A stretch of DNA of 33,882 nt from a virus, in IMG/VR virus record IMGVR_UViG_3300017782_004300, positions 1-33,882 of that record. One strand, given 5' to 3'. This document shows, in pieces, positions 15,512 through 20,898 of the stretch. The translations under genes and the position numbers were made by a program. The notes under the pieces are model-generated. The model was not told where the DNA came from and searched no databases. It saw only the letters and a program-made list of their open reading frames with translations. Position 1 is the stretch's first letter; each line of letters begins with the position of its first letter.

Positions 15512-16236
15512 GAGATCATTTACCGATGCCTGAACGTTTGTTTATTTTTGATGTCGATGGAACACTTACTCCAAGTAGACAGAAGATGGACATGGAGTTT
15601 CAGAAATACTTTATGGACTTCTGTGAAGACAACTTTGTTTACCTGATTACAGGATCTGACAAAGACAAGACGGTTGAACAAGTTGGTATCGATGTTTACT
15701 ATATGGCAGATAGAGTTTATAATTGTTCTGGTAACCACGTCTTTGAACAAGGTAAAGAGATATATAGAACAGACTGGAAGTTACCAGACAACGCTGCATT
15801 CTTTTTATTAGACAAGTTACACGACAGTAGTTTTCATAGGAAGACTGGTAATCACATAGACGAAAGGCCAGGCACAGTAAACTTTAGTGTTGTTGGTAGA
15901 AACTGTAACCTAGAAGAACGTATGATGTATAGAGAGTGGGATGATCATGAGAATGAAAGACGTGTGATTGCAGAAGCATTTAACTCTAAGTTCCCAGACA
16001 TTGAAGCATTGGTTGCAGGAGAGACTGGTATAGATATATTTCCAAGAGGTGCAAGCAAAGGTCAGATATGGACAGAAATAAAAGATCATGACGTGCATTT
16101 CTTTGGTGACAAAATGGAAGAGGGTGGTAACGATTACCCACTCGCAGAAAAGAATAGACATGGAACAAACCATCATGTCAAAAACTGGGAACATACAAGA
16201 AGCATATTGTTAGCATATAATGAGTATAAACTATGA
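15508..16236 (+). CDS. Phosphomannomutase-like HAD phosphatase (eukaryotic PMM type)
   Basis: 242 aa. HAD motif I 'FIFDVDGTLTPSR' (Asp15, Asp17), motif II region 'YLITGSDKDKTVEQVG', the PMM-type 'YNCSGNHVFEQGKEIY', 'GTVNFSVVGRNC', 'GIDIFPRGASKGQ' and metal-binding motif IV 'FFGDKMEEGGNDYPLA'. This ordering matches PMM2-type alpha-phosphomannomutases, which interconvert mannose-6-P and mannose-1-P. A mannose route to GDP-sugars would fit the other sugar genes. An internal ATG at 15526 is an alternative start. Confidence 0.85.
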   Translation: MRDHLPMPERLFIFDVDGTLTPSRQKMDMEFQKYFMDFCEDNFVYLITGSDKDKTVEQVGIDVYYMADRVYNCSGNHVFEQGKEIYRTDWKLPDNAAFFLLDKLHDSSFHRKTGNHIDERPGTVNFSVVGRNCNLEERMMYREWDDHENERRVIAEAFNSKFPDIEALVAGETGIDIFPRGASKGQIWTEIKDHDVHFFGDKMEEGGNDYPLAEKNRHGTNHHVKNWEHTRSILLAYNEYKL

Positions 16237-16910
16237 AAGCTAGATTAATATCATACTCACAGACTGGGGAGAATTTACATGTCGGTAATGACATACAGGA
16301 ACTCGTTGCGTATTGCGCCCGTGTATCCAATCCATCGAATCAAAATAACACTGAAACGTCCGAAAAACTTTTACGTTACCTTGCCAAACACAAACACTGG
16401 TCACCATTTGAGATGGTCAGTGCTTGCATAGAAGTAGAGACTACTCGTGACATTGCAAGACAGTTACTAAGACACAGATCGTTTTCATTCCAAGAGTTTT
16501 CGCAGAGGTATGCAGATGTTCGAGACATGGACAATCAGTTTGTTATGCGTAAGGCAAGACTGCAAGATCCCAAGAACAGACAGAATAGTATCGATACATC
16601 TGACGCAAAACTTATGACTACATGGGAAGAACACCAGAGTAATGTCTGGTACGCTGCAATGAAAGCATACGACTGGGCGATAGAAAACGGTATCGCAAAA
16701 GAACAGGCGAGGTGTGTGTTACCAGAAGGTAATACTTTGTCACGACTTTATGTAAACGGTACGTTAAGATCTTGGATTCACTATATAGAACTAAGGTCTG
16801 CAAACGGAACACAGAGAGAGCATATGGACTTAGCAATAGAATGTGCTAAAGCAATAATAGCAATATTCCCTAGTGCGGTGGGATACATTGACACACAAGG
16901 AATCTCATAG
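16233..16910 (+). CDS. thyX: Flavin-dependent thymidylate synthase ThyX
   Basis: 225 aa. The ThyX motif RHRxxSxxExSxR is present as 'RHRSFSFQEFSQR' (80-92), together with 'HWSPFEMVSACIEVE' before it, 'EQARCVLPEGNTLSRLYVNGTLRSW' and 'AQ-REHMDLA' later. It methylates dUMP to dTMP using methylenetetrahydrofolate, NADPH and FAD. Pairing with MazG and a deoxynucleotidase in the window points to dedicated dNTP-pool control. Overlaps its neighbour by 4 bases. Confidence 0.96.
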   Translation: MKARLISYSQTGENLHVGNDIQELVAYCARVSNPSNQNNTETSEKLLRYLAKHKHWSPFEMVSACIEVETTRDIARQLLRHRSFSFQEFSQRYADVRDMDNQFVMRKARLQDPKNRQNSIDTSDAKLMTTWEEHQSNVWYAAMKAYDWAIENGIAKEQARCVLPEGNTLSRLYVNGTLRSWIHYIELRSANGTQREHMDLAIECAKAIIAIFPSAVGYIDTQGIS

Positions 16911-17082
16911 ACTCTTTTGGATAGTCAAGGGACATCTAGGGAATGAACAAACTGTACTTGGTAGCGCAAACAGTTACTTCAATAGATTATGGACTACGTA
17001 TCAAGGTGAAGACACTAGTTACATAGAGGAAGGTTTTGAAGAAGCATATTACTTAAAATATCCAAACAGAAAAGGAGATTAG
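16873..17082 (+). CDS. Hypothetical protein downstream of thyX (start uncertain)
   Basis: No ATG is available; the frame can start at GTG 16873 or TTG 16888 inside the thyX end, with GGTGGG upstream of the TTG. The body is 'RLFWIVKGHLGNEQTVLG', 'FNRLWTTYQGEDTSYIEEG' and 'YYLKYPNRKGD', with several aromatics. No family recognised. The frame is open to TAG 17080-17082 and abuts the next start, which supports it being coding. Confidence 0.5.
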   Translation: MRWDTLTHKESHRLFWIVKGHLGNEQTVLGSANSYFNRLWTTYQGEDTSYIEEGFEEAYYLKYPNRKGD

Positions 17083-17181
17083 ATGGAAGGGCCGATCTGT
17101 AAACTAAGAAAAAAAATTAAAACTTGGTTGAGTAAGAAAGATGATAAACAAGTAAAATACTTATCAGGTAAAAAGAAATAA
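17083..17181 (+). CDS. 32-aa basic microprotein
   Basis: ATG 17083 directly follows the previous stop, with AAGGAG at about 17072-17077. The peptide is lysine-rich (CKLRKKIKTWLSKKDDKQ) and likely binds nucleic acid or membranes. The TAA at 17179-17181 is the first arm of the downstream terminator. Support is the strong ribosome binding site and the exact fit between the upstream stop and the terminator. Confidence 0.5.
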   Translation: MEGPICKLRKKIKTWLSKKDDKQVKYLSGKKK

Positions 17182-17205
17182 GGGGGTTGACAAGATCCCC
17201 TTTTT
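17180..17205 (+). terminator. Intrinsic terminator with the next -35 box in its loop (copy 1)
   Basis: AAGGGG (17180-17185) pairs with CCCCTT (17197-17202) and a T run follows (17201-17205). The 11-nt loop contains TTGACA, the -35 of the promoter for the next operon. It ends the uvsX-thyX operon. The same arrangement recurs at 28788-28816. Confidence 0.82.
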
Positions 17206-17215
17206 CTGTTATCAT
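17187..17215 (+). promoter_or_regulatory. Promoter overlapping a terminator, for the SleB/DUF3310 operon
   Basis: TTGACA (17187-17192), 17 nt ending TGT, TATCAT (17210-17215). GAGG at about 17234-17237 is the ribosome binding site before ATG 17245. The -35 is in the terminator loop and the spacer is the descending stem and T run. Confidence 0.82.
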
Positions 17216-17244
17216 ATGTCTATAATAATAATTGAGGTAGTTAT

Positions 17245-17778
17245 ATGATAAAGCAGTTAGTTTTTGGTTTTGTTGCACTCTCTATGGTTCCTAGTGGATC
17301 TGAGAGTGCATCAATCGCAGAAGCAGGTGAGTTTCACACTGCACTAAGTGAACAGGTTTGTCTTGCAAACAATATCTATTGGGAAGCAAGGAACCAAACA
17401 AAAGAAGGAATGATAGGTGTTGGTCTTGTGGTACGCAATCGTGTTCTTGATAATCGTTTCCCACATTCGTATTGTGAGGTGGTTCATCAAGGCCCAACTA
17501 AACCTAGTTGGAGAGACCCTGACGTTAAGATACCTGTTCGACACCGTTGTCAATTTAGTTGGTATTGTGACGGTAAGTCTGATGATATTATTGCTAGGGA
17601 GTTGGACGTTTATACCCTTGCTAGTGATATTGCTCATCGAATTTACGCAGGTACAATTGACGATGTTACCGATGGTGCTACACATTACCATGCCGACTAT
17701 GTGATACCTGCATGGGCAGCAACAAAGATTCGAACAGTCAAGATTGACGATCACATATTTTATAGATGGGAGTTTTAA
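17245..17778 (+). CDS. SleB-type cell wall hydrolase
   Basis: 177 aa with a hydrophobic N-terminus ('LVFGFVALSMVPS'), a probable signal peptide or anchor. The Hydrolase_2/SleB domain follows: 'CLANNIYWEARNQTKEGMIGVGLVVRNRVLD' with the catalytic Glu of 'YWEAR', then 'RCQFSWYCDG', 'ATHYHADYVIPAWA'. SleB-like enzymes are lytic transglycosylases acting on peptidoglycan. It is the second wall hydrolase in the window, and its apparent signal peptide separates it from the cytoplasmic GH19 lysin. Confidence 0.88.
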   Translation: MIKQLVFGFVALSMVPSGSESASIAEAGEFHTALSEQVCLANNIYWEARNQTKEGMIGVGLVVRNRVLDNRFPHSYCEVVHQGPTKPSWRDPDVKIPVRHRCQFSWYCDGKSDDIIARELDVYTLASDIAHRIYAGTIDDVTDGATHYHADYVIPAWAATKIRTVKIDDHIFYRWEF

Positions 17779-18059
17779 TGGAAATAGATTATAAGTTCAA
17801 TGAAGAAAAACTATTGACGGAATTTAAGGAGTATGTAGACGCAACCTATGACGCACACTATTCTAAAGAGAAATTCCAAGCGACTGAGTTTATCGTAGAC
17901 AGTGGTCACGGAACTGGTTTCATGATAGGAAATGTAATGAAGTATGCTCAGAGGTATGGCAAGAAGGGTTCCGACAAAGATGCTCGGAAAGATCTCCTTA
18001 AAGTTTTACACTATGCGTTGATGCAACTTCATGTTCATGATACTAAAGAATTCCGCTAG
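17778..18059 (+). CDS. DUF3310-like small protein
   Basis: 93 aa, start at TAATG. C-terminal half 'GFMIGNVMKYAQRYGKKGSDKDARKDLLKVLHYALMQL' matches the DUF3310 pattern (LGN-x-KYI-R-GKKG, then a K-L-KA-YL helix), a common phage family sometimes called nucleotide-kinase-like, of unconfirmed activity. The N-terminal 45 residues are charged and unassigned. The last 17 bases overlap the end of the opposite-strand gene. Confidence 0.7.
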   Translation: MEIDYKFNEEKLLTEFKEYVDATYDAHYSKEKFQATEFIVDSGHGTGFMIGNVMKYAQRYGKKGSDKDARKDLLKVLHYALMQLHVHDTKEFR

Positions 18060-18531
18060 TAGAACCTTTTGTAAAGATATAAAAGAAAAGACCACAAAGA
18101 GCGAGTACAGCAAGTCCTAATGGAATGATAATCATAAGTTTCTCTTGAAACTCTGCTTGCTTTTTCATTGCTTCTCTTCTCAGTTCTTCGAGACGTTCTT
18201 TCTCTTCTCTCATTCGTTGTTGACGTAACGCGATAATTTCTTTCCACGTTCCCCAACCGAATCTATGGTCAATCAGTTCTCGCATTTCTTCCATTTGCTC
18301 GGCCGCAAGTTTTGCATCGATCACCTCTGTGGCAACCGATTTAATCCCTAACTGATCGGACACAGAGTTTCCTCTTTCTAGTTTTGCCTTTTGAACTTGA
18401 GCATTACCGTCTAAGAGACTTTCTAACTGAGAACCGATCTGAGAAATATCTTTTACTGTATTGATGTTTGACTTGATAAAATCAACTGATTGTTTTACCA
18501 GAGCAATACCAGCGAGAATTTCTGCGACCAT
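18043..18531 (-). CDS. Coiled-coil protein with C-terminal membrane anchor
   Basis: 162 aa. The N-terminal part is amphipathic ('ILAGIALVKQSVDFIKSNIN', 'QIGSQLESLL'), then a strongly charged helix/coiled coil ('QMEEMRELIDHRFGWGTWKE', then REEKERLEELRREAMKK) and a C-terminal transmembrane helix ('IIIPLGLAVLALCGLFFYIF'). It resembles tail-anchored structural or lysis-accessory proteins but cannot be assigned. A minus-strand T4-type late box (18588-18595) lies about 57 bases upstream, so late expression is expected. Confidence 0.7.
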   Translation of the reverse strand: MVAEILAGIALVKQSVDFIKSNINTVKDISQIGSQLESLLDGNAQVQKAKLERGNSVSDQLGIKSVATEVIDAKLAAEQMEEMRELIDHRFGWGTWKEIIALRQQRMREEKERLEELRREAMKKQAEFQEKLMIIIPLGLAVLALCGLFFYIFTKGSTSGIL

Positions 18532-18587
18532 CTTTTTCTTTCAATTGAAATTAATATAGGTCACTACTTTAATATGAATCACAACTA

Positions 18588-18595
18588 TATTTATA
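18588..18595 (-). promoter_or_regulatory. T4-type late promoter box, minus strand
   Basis: Top strand TATTTATA reads TATAAATA on the minus strand, the exact T4 late -10 consensus, about 57 bases before the ATG of the 18531-18043 gene. T4-like phages recognise this box with gp55 and gp33, acting with the sliding clamp gp45. Confidence 0.7.
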
Positions 18596-18611
18596 CTAAA
18601 TAGTTTTCTAG

Positions 18612-18619
18612 TATAAATA
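18612..18619 (+). promoter_or_regulatory. T4-type late promoter box upstream of the tmRNA
   Basis: TATAAATA on the plus strand, ending six bases before the start of the proposed tmRNA acceptor piece (about 18625). Together with the minus-strand box it forms a divergent late promoter pair only 16 bases apart. Confidence 0.72.
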
Positions 18620-18624
18620 AAAAA

Positions 18625-18678
18625 TGTAGATGTTGGAGGATATTCTGGACATGGGGGCAGTACCCATCACCTCCACCA
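18625..18678 (+). ncRNA. ssrA: Permuted two-piece tmRNA: acceptor piece (3' half, upstream in the gene)
   Basis: The piece ends CACCTCC-A-CCA (18668-18678) with an encoded CCA. CACCTCC pairs with GGGGGTG at the 5' end of the coding piece (18914-18920), and the third pair is G-U, the alanine identity element. The T arm is GGAC-ATGGG-GGCAGTA-CCCAT (18648-18667), with the 'GGAC' before it as in bacterial tmRNAs. TGTAGA (18625-18630) is exactly complementary to TCTACA (18945-18950) in the coding piece, giving the P2 helix. The acceptor piece preceding the coding piece is the permuted, alphaproteobacterial gene order. The T loop is not the usual TTCRANY. The 5' end is approximate. Confidence 0.85.
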
Positions 18679-18696
18679 AAATTGCATGGAGAAGAT

Positions 18697-18906
18697 ATGG
18701 ACGATAAAAATAAAATAATAGATGTCAAAACAGGCACAAATGAATTCGAAGTAGGAGTAAGACTACTAGGGAATGAATTGATTGGAATCAGACTCGCATC
18801 TACTAACGCGAGTGGTAAGATGATTCTATGGGCAGTACTATTGTTGTTCTTTACGTTTATGATAATGGAAGTGTTTGGATTTAACCAGTACTTCCTAAAC
18901 ATGTAA
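18697..18906 (+). CDS. 69-aa membrane protein encoded in the tmRNA spacer
   Basis: ATG 18697 has GGAGAAG eight bases upstream (18688-18694), only ten bases after the tmRNA CCA; the longer TTG start at 18682 would leave no ribosome binding site. The protein has a soluble N-terminal domain of about 44 residues with a beta pattern ('TNEFEVGVRLLGNELIGIRL') and one transmembrane helix ('MILWAVLLLFFTFMIMEVFG'). The TAA ends seven bases before the tmRNA coding piece. No family recognised. Normal permuted tmRNA spacers are short and non-coding, so this placement is odd. Confidence 0.75.
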   Translation: MDDKNKIIDVKTGTNEFEVGVRLLGNELIGIRLASTNASGKMILWAVLLLFFTFMIMEVFGFNQYFLNM

Positions 18907-18913
18907 TTTTGAT

Positions 18914-19055
18914 GGGGGTGAAACAGGATCGACAGGTATTTGAGTCTACAAACACAAATGCAAACGATAATTTTGCACCATCTGGATTACGCCTAGCGGC
19001 ATAATCGCAGGGGGTTGGGCACTTACCTAGCAACAGAAAAGTGTCACCAATTTAC
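18914..19055 (+). ncRNA. ssrA: Permuted two-piece tmRNA: coding piece with tag reading frame
   Basis: Starts GGGGGTG (acceptor stem), then 'AAACAGGATCGACAGG', matching the conserved tmRNA 5' end (GGATxCGACxGG). The tag frame has resume codon GCA at 18960 and reads ANDNFAPSGLRLAA, stop TAA 19002-19004, ending in the LAA degron recognised by ClpXP. After the stop, GTTG (about 19014) pairs with CAAC (about 19032) and CACTT with AAGTG in crossed order, an H-type pseudoknot like PK2. The 3' end is uncertain. With the charged alanine the tag would be 15 residues. The Ala-Asn-Asp-Asn start is typical of alphaproteobacterial tags. Confidence 0.88.
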
Positions 19056-19069
19056 TAATGGGATAAATT

Positions 19070-19492
19070 ATGAAATATTATATTACAGGGACGAGGAGAG
19101 GTCTTGGTAAATCACTTGAAGAAAAATATGGTAATTGTAATAACATAGAAGATTGTGATATCTTTATCAATTGTAAACATAATAAATTTGAACAAGTGGA
19201 ATTGTTATATAAAGCGGCTAAGTTAAATAAACGTATAATAAACATTGGTTCCCATGCAAGTGATTTTACTTTTAAATACAGGTATGCCGTTGAAAAGAGA
19301 GCATTGAGAGAAGCAAACAATAATTTATTTTGTGATGGTGTAAACACAACCTGTTTAAATTTTGGTTACTTTGATAGTCCAAAAGTAGATCACGTAAAAG
19401 AAAAAAAGATGACTATAGAATATTGTGTTGAAATTATTGATTGGGTATTAAAACAACCATATAGATTAAAGGAATTGACAATTTGTCCATGA
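19070..19492 (+). CDS. Minimal short-chain dehydrogenase/reductase-like protein
   Basis: 140 aa, against about 250 for a normal SDR, but the landmark motifs remain in order: 'TGTRRGLGKSL' (TGxxxGxG), 'DIFINCKH' (the NNAG position), 'IINIGSHAS' (catalytic Ser), 'YAVEKRAL' (catalytic YxxxK) and 'NFGYFDSP' (after the active site). The deletions lie between these motifs, so this is probably a compacted active enzyme rather than a fragment. NAD(P)H oxidoreduction of a small alcohol or ketone is expected. No clear ribosome binding site; the first gene of the three plus-strand island genes. The next ATG overlaps its stop. Confidence 0.72.
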   Translation: MKYYITGTRRGLGKSLEEKYGNCNNIEDCDIFINCKHNKFEQVELLYKAAKLNKRIINIGSHASDFTFKYRYAVEKRALREANNNLFCDGVNTTCLNFGYFDSPKVDHVKEKKMTIEYCVEIIDWVLKQPYRLKELTICP

Positions 19493-19971
19493 GTGATTAC
19501 ATAGAAAAAATAGATACCGTTGATATTGATAAAATAAAATCAGAATTTAATAGTTACTTAGAGAGAGAAATAAAAGGTACTCTTCAAGTTAGTTTGCAAG
19601 GATTTTCAAAAGATGATTTCACTGGAGCAAATGGTAAAACGGACAATCTAAAAAATAATGAAGAAGAATGTAATGTTCGTTTATATGATGATTACAAATA
19701 TACATACGATGTCATAGAAAAATTTAATCTATACCGATCAAGACTGATGATCATATCAGATAAAAGAAATTATAGTTGGCACTTAGATTATAGTAAAAGA
19801 ATCCACATACCACTAATTACAAATGAAAGTTGTTTCTTTATAATAGAGGAAACAAAAATACATTTACCTGCAGATGGTAGTGTATATCTAGTTGATACAA
19901 CTAAGTGGCATACCTTTGTAAATGCAAATAGAAATAAATTTGATAGATCACACATTGTGGGGTGTGTATGA
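19489..19971 (+). CDS. AspH-like 2OG-Fe(II) oxygenase, paralogue 1
   Basis: 160 aa. The C-terminal half has the aspartyl/asparaginyl beta-hydroxylase layout: 'YSWHLDYSKRIHIPL' (His98, Asp100 iron ligands, then Arg and IPL), 'LPADGSVYLVDTTKWHTF' with distal His141, and 'FDRSHIV' supplying the 2-oxoglutarate-binding Arg. The first 60 residues are variable. The start at ATG 19489 overlaps the SDR stop. The next gene is a close structural paralogue. Confidence 0.8.
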   Translation: MSDYIEKIDTVDIDKIKSEFNSYLEREIKGTLQVSLQGFSKDDFTGANGKTDNLKNNEEECNVRLYDDYKYTYDVIEKFNLYRSRLMIISDKRNYSWHLDYSKRIHIPLITNESCFFIIEETKIHLPADGSVYLVDTTKWHTFVNANRNKFDRSHIVGCV

Positions 19972-20465
19972 AATCGCCAATAGAAAAAATTGGAGAGATA
20001 GACTTAGATACCTTATTGAAAGAAATTGGTCATATCAGACTTCCTAAAGAAGGTGCAAGACAATTTCCTTTTCAGAAAAGAAAAGATGATAATGATGGAG
20101 AGTCTGCTAAAGGTAATGACTATACGTTTAGAGTGGATGATCTAGAATATGATACTCTTATCTACGATGAATATAACTATACTAATTTAATAATAGAAAA
20201 GTATAATATGTGTAGAACACGCATTATGTGGATGAAACAAAAATTTGCATATGGGTGGCATAAAGATCACAGTCCTAGAATACATATACCATTAGTTACA
20301 AATGAACACAACATGTTTATCATTGACGATAATGTTTACAGAATACCAGCTGATGGTGGTGTTTATCTAGTGAACACAACATTACCACACACATTCGTAA
20401 ATGCTAACTCAGAACGATTTTTAAGATCACATCTGTTAGGAACTTCTAAGGTACAGTATAAGTAG
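19968..20465 (+). CDS. AspH-like 2OG-Fe(II) oxygenase, paralogue 2
   Basis: 165 aa, coupled to the previous gene (ATGA). It repeats the same plan: 'YGWHKDHSPRIHIPLVTNE' (His98, Asp100), 'IPADGGVYLVNTTLPHTFVNAN' with the distal His, and 'FLRSHLLG' with the Arg. The N-terminal region differs from paralogue 1 (more Arg/Lys, 'QFPFQKRKDDNDG'), suggesting different protein substrates or partners. Its last 20 bases overlap the end of the minus-strand operon. Confidence 0.8.
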   Translation: MKSPIEKIGEIDLDTLLKEIGHIRLPKEGARQFPFQKRKDDNDGESAKGNDYTFRVDDLEYDTLIYDEYNYTNLIIEKYNMCRTRIMWMKQKFAYGWHKDHSPRIHIPLVTNEHNMFIIDDNVYRIPADGGVYLVNTTLPHTFVNANSERFLRSHLLGTSKVQYK

Positions 20466-20898
20466 ATTCACTTTTTAAAGGATCTCCAATAACCATACCA
20501 CTTTCTCGAAAATCAGATCTTACAACTTGCAATACTTTTTGTTCTGCATTTTTTATATCAGACCATATTATATCAAGTTCTGCAGAATCTACTTCTCTAG
20601 CATTCATAGTATACTCATAAGGAAAAGACTCCAGATAAGTTGCAGGAGGTATGTCGGAATCGTATTCATCTCTTGCAGATTTATTTTCCCATACCTGTGT
20701 AAACTTAAAGTGATCTCCATCCACGACCTTTGATCTTACTATAAGTTTCCCACTGTCTCTAGCCTTTCTAAACGCATCACCATACTTGTTCCAATATTCT
20801 GCGTCTGGCCAGATAGTTTGAAATCTTTTATCTGGGTTTTGAATGTAATCAACAAAGTTACTATCTGTAACCTCAAAGGTTGTTAACCAGTAACTCAT
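20446..20898 (-). CDS. Unknown protein, last gene of the minus-strand island operon
   Basis: 150 aa. Starts MSYWLTTFEV; a central 'KLIVRSKVVDGDHFKFTQVW' followed by 'SARDEYDSD' looks a little like the dimeric alpha-beta barrel (ABM/monooxygenase-like) pattern, but the match is weak. Tyr/Trp-rich and acidic overall. It overlaps the radical SAM gene by 26 bases, so it belongs to the same transcription unit. Confidence 0.55.
   Translation of the reverse strand: MSYWLTTFEVTDSNFVDYIQNPDKRFQTIWPDAEYWNKYGDAFRKARDSGKLIVRSKVVDGDHFKFTQVWENKSARDEYDSDIPPATYLESFPYEYTMNAREVDSAELDIIWSDIKNAEQKVLQVVRSDFRESGMVIGDPLKSESTYTVP

Noticed and set aside
17344-17754. A 136-residue minus-strand frame inside the SleB-type gene
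   Set aside because: Overlaps a clear hydrolase domain fully; no ribosome binding site or recognisable content.
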